NCBI RefSeq assembly: GCF_014641455.1
Contig: NZ_BMHT01000010.1
Span: 52,156-116,155 of the forward strand
Origin: Hymenobacter cavernae
GTDB lineage: Bacteria > Bacteroidota > Bacteroidia > Cytophagales > Hymenobacteraceae
Reading direction: 5' to 3'
Length of the DNA stretch: 64,000 nt
Shown here: piece by piece, positions 1-9,209 of the stretch
How the letters are laid out: each line of letters opens with the position of its first letter
How positions within the stretch are numbered: position 1 is the first letter of the stretch
Made by a program: the position numbers and the translations under genes
The notes under the pieces: generated by a model
Database searches by the model: none
The model's input: only the letters and a program-made list of their open reading frames with translations
Told to the model about the DNA's origin: nothing

Positions 1-830
1 TGGCGTTGCCGCTGGTGGCGTCCTACTTTATTTTCTCCGATAAGACCATTGCCGAAGAAAATGCCCGCCTCAAGCAGGAGCTAGCCCAAACCCAGGCCGA
101 GCAGCGGCGCCTGCTCACGCAGATGGATACGCTCACCAGCCACCTACAGCGCATTGATGTCATTGACCGCCAGATGCGTACCGAGACCAACGACCTCGTG
201 TTGGGCGAGCTTTCCAAGCGCACCCAGGATTACCTCAACGCCGTGGCCCTCACACTGAGCGAAGTGCGGCGCGACTCGGCCCAGATGAAGACGGCTTCCA
301 ATAAGCTGATTTCGCAGAACGTGCTGCGCCAGTTCGACCTCTTCCGCAACAATCGCAGCACGGTCGACTTTCTGCGGCAGGAGCTAGGTCGGCGCGGCAT
401 CGACGTATCGAACCGGGAGCAGACGGCCGTGGAGCTGGCCCAAACCAAGCAGCTGCTGGCAACCTACCAGGCCGCGGCGGCCAACCGGCCGGTAGCCCCG
501 GCGGCCGGCGGCGGACGCAGTGGCGGCGGGGGTGGTGGGGGCGGGGGCGGCGGCAGTGCCCGCACCGCCGACCTGCTACAGCGCCTACAGGATAGTGAGC
601 AGCAGCTAGCTTTGCTCAACGATCAGGTGACGTTCGCCAATGCCGATTGCCTGCGTCTGCGGGCCGTGGACAAGAAAACGGCGCAGCGCAAAGAAATGCT
701 GGAGCAAGCCCGCAAAGGCTTCCTGGCCATTCTCCAGAATCCTAGCTCCGACGATATGAAGGCAAGCGTGGAGAAGATGATCGACTCCATTGATAAAGAG
801 CTAGGTCGTAAGCGGGGCTTGTTTAACTAA
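1..830 (+). CDS. tssO: T6SS-iii membrane/coiled-coil protein TssO (5' end outside window)
   Basis: The reading frame is open to the left edge, so the true start lies upstream; the TTG at 6 is only the first possible codon inside the window. What remains begins inside a hydrophobic segment (ALPLVASYFIF), followed by a long charged coiled coil rich in Gln, Glu and Leu. This single membrane anchor plus periplasmic coiled coil is the layout of TssO, a subunit restricted to Bacteroidota T6SS-iii. Around bases 505-560 the protein has an extreme glycine run (more than ten Gly, one or two Ser/Arg), probably a flexible linker, before a second helical part ending in GRKRGLFN. The tssE and tssF genes follow on the same strand, which supports the call. 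Confidence 0.82.
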   Translation, partial: ALPLVASYFIFSDKTIAEENARLKQELAQTQAEQRRLLTQMDTLTSHLQRIDVIDRQMRTETNDLVLGELSKRTQDYLNAVALTLSEVRRDSAQMKTASNKLISQNVLRQFDLFRNNRSTVDFLRQELGRRGIDVSNREQTAVELAQTKQLLATYQAAAANRPVAPAAGGGRSGGGGGGGGGGGSARTADLLQRLQDSEQQLALLNDQVTFANADCLRLRAVDKKTAQRKEMLEQARKGFLAILQNPSSDDMKASVEKMIDSIDKELGRKRGLFN

Positions 831-841
831 GAAGCTGCTTG

Positions 842-949
842 AACGGCGTAGAGACGCAACATTTTGCGTCTTCTTGGTCGCGCCATTGGGCTTCGTTCAG
901 ACCTGATTGTTCAATGGGAAGACGCAAAATATTGCGTCTCTACGCCGTT
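842..949. repeat. Long inverted repeat, family A copy 1
   Basis: Two 18-bp perfect arms (842-859 and 932-949, core GTAGAGACGCAA / TTGCGTCTCTAC) extend inward to about 32 bp with one mismatch, enclosing about 45 unpaired bases. A second copy lies at 20484-20600. It sits between tssO and tssE and could fold as a large hairpin in the transcript, but it has no U-run and is better read as a dispersed repeat than as a terminator. Confidence 0.85.
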
Positions 950-1008
950 TTGGTCAACTCAAACCAGCTTCTAAGTCGTAAAGCATCGCAACCTAGGTTA
1001 TAGCCCGT

Positions 1009-1434
1009 ATGAGCAACGAGTTCTACCGTATTCCGCTCGATTTTGAGGAGCTGTTGCAGCGCCGCCACTTGCCGCGCTGCTCCGTGCAGGAGTCGATTGC
1101 CCAGCACCTGTACCTGATGCTGACCACCTACTTCGGCGAGTCGCGCTTCGACTCGACCTTCGGCTGCGTGGTGTGGGAGCAGGACTTTGAAGCCATGACC
1201 AACATGCGCTGGAAAGATGCCGTGCAGCGCTCCGTGGAGCAAACCATCAACGCCCACGAGCCGCGTTTGGAGCAGGTGCGGGTGCAGGTAGGCGTCGAAG
1301 ATTTTGAGTTGAAAGGCGTGCACCAGCGCATCCGTAAGCGCCTGGATGTCATCATCAAAGCCGTACTACGCCACACCAACGAGCCCTTCGGCTTCCGGGC
1401 CAGCCTGTTCGTAGCCCCCTTATCTGTAGAGTAA
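1009..1434 (+). CDS. tssE: T6SS baseplate wedge protein TssE (gp25-like)
   Basis: This 141-residue protein matches the small gp25/TssE wedge subunit of the contractile baseplate, in length and in pattern. It starts with a short N-terminal segment, then SVQESIAQHLYLMLTTYFGE, then FDSTFGCVVWEQDF. It ends with a region of the type 'RVQVGVEDFEL...RIRKRLDVIIKAVL' that is typical of the GPW/gp25 fold. In the machine it links the sheath (TssBC) to the baseplate (TssFGK) in the cytoplasm. It lies between tssO and tssF on the same strand. ACCTAGGT sits just upstream at 991-998. The remaining baseplate genes (tssG, tssK) are not in the window and are presumably further left. Confidence 0.85.
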   Translation: MSNEFYRIPLDFEELLQRRHLPRCSVQESIAQHLYLMLTTYFGESRFDSTFGCVVWEQDFEAMTNMRWKDAVQRSVEQTINAHEPRLEQVRVQVGVEDFELKGVHQRIRKRLDVIIKAVLRHTNEPFGFRASLFVAPLSVE

Positions 1435-1496
1435 TTGAGTGAATGTTCAGACCTAGGTAACAGAACAGCCACTCAGTCAGTCACTCAGTTACGTTT

Positions 1497-3350
1497 ATGC
1501 AACTGCCTTCCAACGACTTTACGAAAGCCAGCATCAAAAGCCGCCTGACCCGGAAGGCGGCCGAGCTGTGGGGTTACTCTGAATCCGACATTGAAGGGTT
1601 TGACCCACTGGTGGAGCTGCTGCTGGAAGCCTGCGCCGTGGAGTTTGAGAAAGTAGGGCAGGAGATAAATCACACCCAGCACCGCCTTGTGGAGCGGCTG
1701 GCCGGGCTGCTGAACCCCGACGTGATTGACGCCCCCCGCCCGGCCCACGCCGTAGCGGTGGCTCAGCCGCGCGAGCCTCAGCTGCTGCTGCCCGCCGATG
1801 CTCAGCTGGTGCATCAGCGCCCCGTGGGCCTGCGGCAAACGGCGGCCCCGCCTGTGTTTTTTTCGCCCTTGCAACCTACGCGCCTCACCGATGGCGCCGT
1901 GCGCTACCTGGCTACCGATTCGGCTGTATGGCAGGTGGAACTAGCTGGGCACAAGCGCATTACGGCCCTTGCTGCGCAGTCGGTACCGGCCGAGCACCGG
2001 CGCCTCTGGATCGGGCTGGAGCTTAACGCCGCCATTACCTCGCTCACCGACCTAGCTTTCTACTTCGATTGGCCCAATGAGCCCCGGCGCGAGCAGTACC
2101 AGCCGTATTTGCCCGGCGAAACCTGGCTGCTCAGCGACCAGCGCCTGCATGTAGCGAGCGGCTTCTCCGCCGCTTTCGATGCGGAAGAAGCGGAGCCGTT
2201 GCTGCACCAGGAGTTCGACTTTCTGCGGCGCGTGGAGCAGCAGGTGCGGGCAACGTACGAGGGGAGCTTTGCACGCATCGTGGCCGCGCCCGTCGATCTG
2301 GCGACCTACGTGCGGCAGCCGTACCCGCCGGCATTTGCACAGCGGTTTTCGCCCAATGAGCTGCAAACGCTGGAAACGCCGCTGCTGTGGCTGGAAGTGC
2401 GCTTTTCGCACGCCTTGCCGCCCGAAGCGCTTACCAACCTGACCTGCGCCATCAACTGCTTTCCGGTGCTCAACCGCCGCCTGAACAAGCGCCTCTACCG
2501 GCTGCAACAAGCCCTGAACATTTTCCCGCTCGACACGGAAGAGGCTTTTTTGGCCATGCACGAAGTGTACAGCCTGAGCAACGTGGTGTACCGCTCCACC
2601 ACGCTCAGCGGCTTGCAGGAAGGCCAAACGGACACCTACACGCTGCGCACTCACGGCGTCGGCCGCTTCGATACGCGCACGGGCAAAGAAGCTCTGCTGG
2701 AGCTGCTGGAGCTGCTGCGCGACGAAAGCCGCGCCTTCACGGCCACCGGCACCGACTTTATTTCAAGTATTCTGCGAGAGCTGAACCAGAACCTGGCCCG
2801 GCTGGAAGACCGCCTGGAGCAGGCTCGCGCCGCTACCCGCGAAGCGCCCGTGCCCTACGTAGTCCTGCGCCCCCGCGACGCCAACGACAGCGTGTACCTG
2901 GAATATTGGTCGAGCGACGGCGAGGGTGGCAACCGCCTTCCCGCTGGTAGTCACCTGCACGTCTACGACGGCCACTACCTTGATCAGGTGCGGCTCATGA
3001 CGACCACGAGCGGCGGCCGGGAGCGACCCAGGCCCGAGGAGCGGGTGCTGGCGCTGCGCAAGAATCTGCTCAGCCGCAACCGCATCGTCACGCTCGAAGA
3101 CATCAAGGCGGCTTGCTGGGCGGAGCTGGGCAACCACCTGGGTCGGGTACACATTGAGAAGGGCTTTCGCACCGGCCCCACCCCCGACGCCGGGTTTGTG
3201 CGCTGCATTCGAGTGGTGCTCACGCCCGCCGCCACCAGCCGCCTGACCGCGCAGGAATGGCAGCGCACCGCCGAAGAGCTGCAAGTGAGCCTGGCTGCGC
3301 AATCGGCGATGAATCTGCCGTATGAGGTGAGCATGGCGCCTCATACCTAG
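1497..3350 (+). CDS. tssF: T6SS baseplate subunit TssF
   Basis: This 617-residue protein has the length of TssF, the large baseplate wedge protein. It opens with KASIKSRLTRKAAELWGY and a helical segment (DPLVELLLEACAVEFEKVGQEI) seen in the Bacteroidota TssF family. The middle is mixed beta, with VEVRFSHALPPEALTNLTC, followed by FPVLNRRLNKRLYRLQ, which resembles the TssF 'FPVxNR' core. The start ATG at 1497 is 62 bases past tssE. It ends 6 bases before the convergent end of the cyclase gene, so no tssG follows here. Identity rests on family pattern and on neighbours tssO and tssE. Confidence 0.82.
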   Translation: MQLPSNDFTKASIKSRLTRKAAELWGYSESDIEGFDPLVELLLEACAVEFEKVGQEINHTQHRLVERLAGLLNPDVIDAPRPAHAVAVAQPREPQLLLPADAQLVHQRPVGLRQTAAPPVFFSPLQPTRLTDGAVRYLATDSAVWQVELAGHKRITALAAQSVPAEHRRLWIGLELNAAITSLTDLAFYFDWPNEPRREQYQPYLPGETWLLSDQRLHVASGFSAAFDAEEAEPLLHQEFDFLRRVEQQVRATYEGSFARIVAAPVDLATYVRQPYPPAFAQRFSPNELQTLETPLLWLEVRFSHALPPEALTNLTCAINCFPVLNRRLNKRLYRLQQALNIFPLDTEEAFLAMHEVYSLSNVVYRSTTLSGLQEGQTDTYTLRTHGVGRFDTRTGKEALLELLELLRDESRAFTATGTDFISSILRELNQNLARLEDRLEQARAATREAPVPYVVLRPRDANDSVYLEYWSSDGEGGNRLPAGSHLHVYDGHYLDQVRLMTTTSGGRERPRPEERVLALRKNLLSRNRIVTLEDIKAACWAELGNHLGRVHIEKGFRTGPTPDAGFVRCIRVVLTPAATSRLTAQEWQRTAEELQVSLAAQSAMNLPYEVSMAPHT

Positions 3351-3355
3351 GTCCG

Positions 3356-4492
3356 TTAGGCGGCTTCAGAATCAGGCCAATCTACGCTTACTATCCCTAC
3401 TTTTTCCAATTTTCCTCTGAGCAGGATTTGCCCCAGAAATTCCGTCTTCATGCGTTGGCTGGTGCCCGTTTTTTCTAATAGATATTCAGATACGAGAAAT
3501 TCCTTATTGTATTGATTGCAAACGCTCTGTATCCTGGCGGCGGTATTTAATGTGTCGCCGTGGTAGGCAATATCTCTTTTTATTTCGCCTATTTCCACGG
3601 CCGTTACATGCCCCGTATGTACACCGGCCTTGAAGTGAGGAATAATGCCATAGTTTGCTGTATAGTACTCGGCTCTATTCTGAAACTGTTTTTTACAGGC
3701 AAAATAAAACCGGATACACAAATGGTCTTGTAATCCTTCACGCTCAGGCCACATCACAACAATTTCATCACCAACGTATTGATAAACCTGGGCAGAATAA
3801 GGAAACAGTACTTGATTTATATCAGCAAAACAGTCCCTAATGAAAGAGCTGTATCGGCTATGGCCCAGCTTTTCAGCTATAGTAGTCGATGATTGCAGAT
3901 CCATGAACATGAAAATTCTTTCTTCTTCCTTCGGGGTTCGGTATTTACCTAACAGAAGCGGTAGTAGAACGCCTGGTCCGTATTTTTTATTGATCTGATT
4001 GATAAAGCTAATTACAAGTGTCATAAAGAAATAATAAACTAACAGCATATCAAATATATAACTCCAGACCTTTTTATCGGGAGAAGTGCCTGTTCTGAAT
4101 AGGGGCAGCGAAATAAGGGAGTGCTCTAATGCGAGCCGCAGCAGCCATAAGAACAAGGCAATCAAGGCCAGCGACAATAAGGCTTTGATTAAAATTATTT
4201 TTCCGAGGGCTACTTTTCCGAAAAGACTCTTATCCAGGTAATAGCCTGGTAAACCTAGGCTCACGCCCCACAAAATCCCGAATATAACAGCCGCAAATAG
4301 TGATAGTCCAAACCCCCCGGCCACAGGCAGGTTAAATACCTGACTAATTATCCGGGCGTGCAGCGCCAGGAGCGATACAAGCAATAAATTGGCAACAATC
4401 CAGAAATTTGCTTGTATACCCACGTACGCAAGCACCGGAAACCTAGCCGTATGGCGCTGCGCCACAGTAGTGTACTCAAAATTATTTGCCAT
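3356..4492 (-). CDS. Membrane-bound class III adenylate/guanylate cyclase
   Basis: This 378-residue protein has about five hydrophobic segments in its first 180 residues and a class III nucleotidyl cyclase domain from about residue 190. Visible catalytic elements are the first metal Asp in FMFMDLQSST, the second metal Asp in YVGDEIVVMW, the FKAGVHTGHV strand, and the transition-state Asn/Arg in GDTLNTAARIQ. The Lys (FKAG) with Asp (KRDIAYHG) resembles an ATP-preferring rather than GTP-preferring pair, so cAMP is the likelier product; that is inference. It is the last gene of a minus-strand series and is convergent with tssF. Codon use is plainer and AT-richer than in the tss genes, and it holds few CTAG-type sites, so it may have been inserted into the locus. 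Confidence 0.85.
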   Translation of the reverse strand: MANNFEYTTVAQRHTARFPVLAYVGIQANFWIVANLLLVSLLALHARIISQVFNLPVAGGFGLSLFAAVIFGILWGVSLGLPGYYLDKSLFGKVALGKIILIKALLSLALIALFLWLLRLALEHSLISLPLFRTGTSPDKKVWSYIFDMLLVYYFFMTLVISFINQINKKYGPGVLLPLLLGKYRTPKEEERIFMFMDLQSSTTIAEKLGHSRYSSFIRDCFADINQVLFPYSAQVYQYVGDEIVVMWPEREGLQDHLCIRFYFACKKQFQNRAEYYTANYGIIPHFKAGVHTGHVTAVEIGEIKRDIAYHGDTLNTAARIQSVCNQYNKEFLVSEYLLEKTGTSQRMKTEFLGQILLRGKLEKVGIVSVDWPDSEAA

Positions 4493-4557
4493 TTAGCGCA
4501 GGTTATTTTGTTGCAGGAAGGCGCTGGGCGGTGGACAGCAAGTAGCGCGTAAGTTAG

Positions 4558-5391
4558 CTAGGTGTGCTGCCGGCGAGTGGCTTTCGGCGTAATTAAATCG
4601 GTGGGAGAGTAGCCAAACTGCTTTTTGAAAGCATACGAAAAATGCGAAAGGTTTTCAAAACCTGTTTCGTAGCAAACGTCAGTAGGTTTTCTTTTCTGCT
4701 CGGAAAGCTGGTAATGTGCTAACCCCAGGCGCTTTTCTGTAAGCCACCGCTGCGGGGTTGTATTAAATGCTTTCTTGAAATCCCGTTTGAAAGTAGTTAG
4801 GCTGCGGCCTGTCAGGTAGCTGAATCTCTCCGCGGGCATGTTAAACATATAATTATTTTCCATAAAGCTGATTAAATCAACTTTATGCGGATCATCAAAA
4901 TTGGCCAACATGCCATCAATGTCGGGGTTAATTGCTCGCAATATGCTAATGGCTTCCGTGATTTTTAAAGAAGCTAGGTTTCTCGGGAATTGCCCCTTTA
5001 TAGAAAAATAAGGAATTAAGGATGCTAGGCAGCTTTCCAGGAGAGGATGATTGCGGAAATAATAGAGTTTTGAGAGAGGCGCAGAGCTGGCCTTTACATC
5101 AATTCGGCTGTAAAAGTCTCTTAAGGTTTTTTCTGTCAACAGCATTACCACTGATTTATGTGGTAAGCCATTATCGGGGTAGTTAATGATAGTTGCCGGC
5201 TTGTTTCTGGGGATTAAAAAAATGTCGCCTGCTTTAAAGTGGTGTGTTTCTTCTGCCTGCACAATTTTGGTTTCGCCGGAAATAAACCAGACGAGCATGT
5301 GTTGGTCGAAGATGATTTCGGATTTAAAGAATTTGTCTTCGTAGCAGGAAAGCTTTATTTCCGGCGTCAGGTATTCGGATGTGTGTTCCAT
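4558..5391 (-). CDS. AraC-family transcriptional regulator
   Basis: This 277-residue protein has a cupin-like sensory half (residues about 15-100, with HHFKAGDIFLIPRNKPATI) and a C-terminal AraC-type double helix-turn-helix. The latter is seen in FSYLTGRSLTTFKRDFKKAF and DVCYETGFENLSHFSYAFKK, ending with FGYSPTDL. It lies between the short-chain dehydrogenase and the cyclase on the same strand. In Bacteroidota such regulators commonly control a neighbouring oxidoreductase, so the dehydrogenase at 5489 is the obvious candidate target. The region is AT-richer than the flanking T6SS genes. Confidence 0.88.
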   Translation of the reverse strand: MEHTSEYLTPEIKLSCYEDKFFKSEIIFDQHMLVWFISGETKIVQAEETHHFKAGDIFLIPRNKPATIINYPDNGLPHKSVVMLLTEKTLRDFYSRIDVKASSAPLSKLYYFRNHPLLESCLASLIPYFSIKGQFPRNLASLKITEAISILRAINPDIDGMLANFDDPHKVDLISFMENNYMFNMPAERFSYLTGRSLTTFKRDFKKAFNTTPQRWLTEKRLGLAHYQLSEQKRKPTDVCYETGFENLSHFSYAFKKQFGYSPTDLITPKATRRQHT

Positions 5392-5488
5392 TGCGTATAG
5401 ATTATCGTTGCTCTTCCGTGCAGCGCTGCCCCATTATTGCTTTCAGGGTGGCGGGTTTCTATCGTACTCTTGCATACCAACCTAGGTA

Positions 5489-6508
5489 TTAATTAGCGAG
5501 AAATGCTATAGCAGTCATTTGCTCACTCAGGGTCCAGAGCTGCTTGGCACTGGCTTCGTCCAACGAGTAAGGCTGCACGCCCCGGGCCGTCGATGGGTCA
5601 TCGTGCCGGTGCTCAATCTGCCCTGCGTCCAGTTCGGCTACATCAGCATCCTCGCAATAGACACCGCCCAGGTCGTTCAGCAGCGGACTGGTGGCGCACC
5701 AAACGGTGGTAGCCGCACCCTGCGGAATGGTTTTCAGCTTGGCAGCTACTTCCGGCAGAATGTTGCCCTGTGCATCACAGAACCCCATTTGCTGAAACAG
5801 CTCGACGGGGGCTTCACGCCCTAGCTCCGTCCCGTTGATGGAGCCTGGATGTACGGAATACGCTTTGATATTGAAGTGTTTACCGCGCTCATCCAGCTCT
5901 ACGGTAAATAGGTTGCTCGCCGTCTTTGATTGACCATAGCCTTGCAGCGTGTGGTATTCCCGCTGCTCAAAATTGGGGTCCTCGAAGTTGAACGGAGCCA
6001 TCTGGTGCCCGAACGAGGATACATTGACCACGCGGGCGCCGTTAGCTTTTTTGAGCGCCGGCCACAAGCGAGCTACCAGCTGAAATTGCCCCAAATAGTT
6101 AGTAGCGAGTTGCGACTCAATGCCGCGGCTGTCGCGGCGCAGCGGCACCCACATAATGCCGGCATTGTTGATCAGCAGATGGAGCGGCCGGCCAGAAGCC
6201 AGAAACCGCTCAGCAAACGCATCGATGGATGTGGGATTCGTCAGGTCCATGGGCTCCAGCTCTACATGGGCTATTCCTTGCAGGTTTTTCCGAGCCTTTT
6301 CAATATCTCTGGCCGGCACAAGCACCGTGGCTCCGGCTGCGGCCAGCACCTTAGTGGTTTCCAGCCCGATGCCGGTATTGCCGCCGGTCACGATGGCCGT
6401 TTTTCCGGTGAGGTCAATGCCTTGAATGACATCGTTGGCGGTAGAGGCAGCGTTGAAGCCGGAGCCCAGCGGCTTCTGCAATGCGCCTTGATAATTAGCT
6501 TGTCTCAT
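5489..6508 (-). CDS. Short-chain dehydrogenase/reductase (classical SDR)
   Basis: The Rossmann glycine motif TGGNTGIG, the NNAG motif (LLINNAGIMW) and the YxxxK catalytic pair (YGQSKTASNLF), with Ser in VVNVSSFGH, identify a classical SDR that uses NAD(P)H. It is about 339 residues from the ATG at 6508. An in-frame ATG at 6541 would add 11 residues, but the family usually begins just before the ...GSGFNAASTA segment, so the shorter start is preferred. The substrate is unknown; the closest family style is that of retinol-dehydrogenase/WW-domain-oxidoreductase-like SDRs. It is co-directional with the AraC regulator downstream (about 100 bases away). Confidence 0.87.
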   Translation of the reverse strand: MRQANYQGALQKPLGSGFNAASTANDVIQGIDLTGKTAIVTGGNTGIGLETTKVLAAAGATVLVPARDIEKARKNLQGIAHVELEPMDLTNPTSIDAFAERFLASGRPLHLLINNAGIMWVPLRRDSRGIESQLATNYLGQFQLVARLWPALKKANGARVVNVSSFGHQMAPFNFEDPNFEQREYHTLQGYGQSKTASNLFTVELDERGKHFNIKAYSVHPGSINGTELGREAPVELFQQMGFCDAQGNILPEVAAKLKTIPQGAATTVWCATSPLLNDLGGVYCEDADVAELDAGQIEHRHDDPSTARGVQPYSLDEASAKQLWTLSEQMTAIAFLAN

Positions 6509-6698
6509 GATCAAGTTATTAAGTTGATTTCGTTGAGACAAAGGTGGGATGGTTGTAATCGGCTGGCTTTGTTGAGAAGTCCTACTTTGCTTTGTTTAAA
6601 AGACCAATTCTCCTCTTAGCTGGGCAGAACCCAGGTTTGGGCTGACTCTTAAACCTAGGTCCTGCTTGTCGCCAATTTGAGCAAGCCTTTACGCAAGC

Positions 6699-9209
6699 TT
6701 AGACCTCCGCCGGCTGCCGCGTTTCCCACACCAGCTCTTCGGCTTCCGCGGCCTTGCTCACCAGAATCTCGGCGCCTTTGGCCACTTCACCGGCGATGAT
6801 CATCCGCGAAATGGGGCGGCGCAGCTGCTGGCGAATCACGCCTTTAATCGGCCGGGCGCCGTAGCGCGGCGTGAACCCCGACAGGGCTAGGTGCTCGCGC
6901 GCTTCGTCGGAGAGGTGTAGGCTGATTCCCTGGCGGTGCAACTGCTCCAGCAGTGGCCGCAGGTGAATGTCGAAGATGCGCACCACGTTTTCCTCCGAGA
7001 TAGGCGCAAAGGGCACGATTTCCGTGAGACGCGCCAGAAACTCGGGGCGGAAATAACGGCCCATCACGTCCATCAGCTCATTGCCGGCCGGAATCTTTCC
7101 TTCCCCGAACGATTTGATAATCTGCTCGCTACCAATGTTGGAGGTGAACAGAATCACGGCGTTGGAAAAGTCGCCCTCCCGACCTAGGCGGTCGTGCAGG
7201 CGGCCTTCGTCCAGGATCTGCAAAAAGATGTCGAACACCGAGCTGTGGGCTTTTTCAATCTCATCGAACAGCACCACGGAGTAGGGCTTCTCCCGAATCT
7301 TGTTCACCAGCAAGCCGCCTTCCTCGTAGCCCACGTAGCCGGGAGGCGCGCCGTAAAGTAGCGCAGCCGAGTGTTCTTCCTTGAACTCCGACATATCGAA
7401 GCGAATCAGAAACAACTCGTCATTAAACAGAAAGTCGGCCAGCGACTTCGCCAGCTCCGTTTTGCCCGTGCCCGTCGGACCTAGCAGGAAAAATGACCCA
7501 ATCGGCTGCCCCGCCTTGGTCAGGCCCGAGCGCGACTCCAGAATAGCTTCGCACAAAGCTTTCACGGCGTGGTCTTGCCCGACCACGCGCTTCTGCAAAG
7601 TCAGGTTCATATTGAGCAGCTTTTCGCGCTCATTGCTTTGCAGCTTGCCCAGCGGGATGCCCGTTTTGCCCGACACGACCGCCGCAATGTCTTGCCGCTC
7701 CACGCTTTCCTTCTTCGTGCCCGAAAGCTCCACCAGCGCCGCCAGCTGCGCCCGCAGGTAGCTTTCGAGCGCTTCGGCGGTTTCCAAAGCTTCCGGCTGT
7801 TCTTCGGTTTCGAGCTGGTTTAGCCACAGGTGACTTACCTGGTTTTGGAGCAGATACAGGAACCAGCGCAGCTCCTTTAAGTATTCTGTTTCTTCCAGCT
7901 CAGGGCCGCGCGCCGCTAATGTCTCAAACTCTTCTTGTAGCCGCAGCAGCTCGGCCACGGCGTGCTCATCCATCATCCGGATGGCGGCCATGGTGCGGTC
8001 TACCAAATCAATGGCGGAGTCGGGTAGCTGGCGGTCCTTGAGGTAGCGTTTGGCCAGGCGCACGGCTTCGCTCACGGTGCCTTCGCCCACGCGCAGGCCG
8101 TGGTGGTTGGCGTAGAAAGGCAGTACACTCTCCACCATCCGCTCGGCCACGACGAGGCTAGGTTCCTCCACGCGCAGCACATCGAAGCGACGGTTAAACG
8201 CCTCATCTGCTTCGATATACTGGCGGTATTCGTCGCCGGTGGTGGCCCCAATAACGGTGATTTCGCCGCGGGCCAGCTCGGGTTTCAGCAGCTGCGCAAT
8301 GCCCGAGCCCGCCGCGCTTTTCGTGTCGAGCAGCACATGGATTTCATCAATAAACAGAATGGCCCGGTTGTACTGCTTGATTTCGCTCAACACATTCTTG
8401 ATGCGGTCTTCCACTTCTCCTTTATAAGAAGCGCCCGCTACCAGCGTACCTAGGTCCAGCTCGAAAAGCACGACTTGCTGCAAATGCAACGGCACTTTCT
8501 GCTGCACAATCTGCTGGGCGAACCCCTCTACCAGCGCCGATTTGCCCACGCCCGGCTCGCCCACCAGCAGTACGTTGGGCTTGGTGCGCCGCCCCAGAAT
8601 CTCGGCCATTTGGCGCGTTTCCCGGTCACGCCCCACTATGGGGTCCAGCTTGCCGGCGGCAGCCTGCTCGGTTTTATTAACGCAATACGTTGCCAGCGCG
8701 CCCGCTTTACCGGTTGGCTTCGGGGAGCTGGCTTCCGGTGTACTGGCATCAGTTCCCGAACCTAGGTCTGCGGCCCGGGTGGGCTCATCCTCGGCTACGG
8801 CGTCCATTACTTCCTTCTGCGTCAGGGGCAGCGACTTCAGCTGCTCGGTGGTGAAAGCCAGCCCCGCCCGCAGCAAAGCCGCCAGCGCCGAAACCGGATC
8901 GGTCCAGTCCTTGGAGAGCTGCATGGCCACCAGGTCGGCCACTTCCAGCACCTGCTTGGCCTCGGCATCGGCCGTCGGCATTTCGGGCGGGCGCGTAGAC
9001 TTGGGCAAACTTTCCAGGCGTACTTCGGCCCACTCCCGCAAATAATGGATGTCTTTGTCGAGGCGCGCCACCAACCACGAAGCGAGGCCAATTTCGTTGT
9101 GCAGTAGCGCCAGTAGCAGGTGCGGCGCGCCAAAATGCTCGTGGCGATATTCGTGGGCCACCGCTTGCGCAATGTGAATAGTCCGTTTCAGGTCGTCGGT
9201 GTAGGGCAC
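6699..9209 (-). CDS. tssH: T6SS sheath-recycling AAA+ ATPase TssH/ClpV
   Basis: This 836-residue protein has a Clp N domain (residues about 1-145), a first AAA+ module with Walker A GEPGVGKS at about 217-224 and IDEIH, and a middle coiled coil (about 410-470). A second AAA+ module follows with GPTGTGKTELAKSL, FDEIEKAH and the sensor-2 part TPRYGARPIKGVIRQQL. ClpV disassembles contracted TssBC sheath in the cytoplasm. Members of the general ClpB/ClpC family look similar; assignment as ClpV rests on its divergent position next to tssB and tssC and on its short middle domain. Three ACCTAGGT-type sites fall inside the gene. Confidence 0.83.
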   Translation of the reverse strand: MPYTDDLKRTIHIAQAVAHEYRHEHFGAPHLLLALLHNEIGLASWLVARLDKDIHYLREWAEVRLESLPKSTRPPEMPTADAEAKQVLEVADLVAMQLSKDWTDPVSALAALLRAGLAFTTEQLKSLPLTQKEVMDAVAEDEPTRAADLGSGTDASTPEASSPKPTGKAGALATYCVNKTEQAAAGKLDPIVGRDRETRQMAEILGRRTKPNVLLVGEPGVGKSALVEGFAQQIVQQKVPLHLQQVVLFELDLGTLVAGASYKGEVEDRIKNVLSEIKQYNRAILFIDEIHVLLDTKSAAGSGIAQLLKPELARGEITVIGATTGDEYRQYIEADEAFNRRFDVLRVEEPSLVVAERMVESVLPFYANHHGLRVGEGTVSEAVRLAKRYLKDRQLPDSAIDLVDRTMAAIRMMDEHAVAELLRLQEEFETLAARGPELEETEYLKELRWFLYLLQNQVSHLWLNQLETEEQPEALETAEALESYLRAQLAALVELSGTKKESVERQDIAAVVSGKTGIPLGKLQSNEREKLLNMNLTLQKRVVGQDHAVKALCEAILESRSGLTKAGQPIGSFFLLGPTGTGKTELAKSLADFLFNDELFLIRFDMSEFKEEHSAALLYGAPPGYVGYEEGGLLVNKIREKPYSVVLFDEIEKAHSSVFDIFLQILDEGRLHDRLGREGDFSNAVILFTSNIGSEQIIKSFGEGKIPAGNELMDVMGRYFRPEFLARLTEIVPFAPISEENVVRIFDIHLRPLLEQLHRQGISLHLSDEAREHLALSGFTPRYGARPIKGVIRQQLRRPISRMIIAGEVAKGAEILVSKAAEAEELVWETRQPAEV

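Noticed and set aside
2052..2654. Long antisense frame within tssF
   Set aside because: High GC at third positions makes long antisense frames common; no family pattern.
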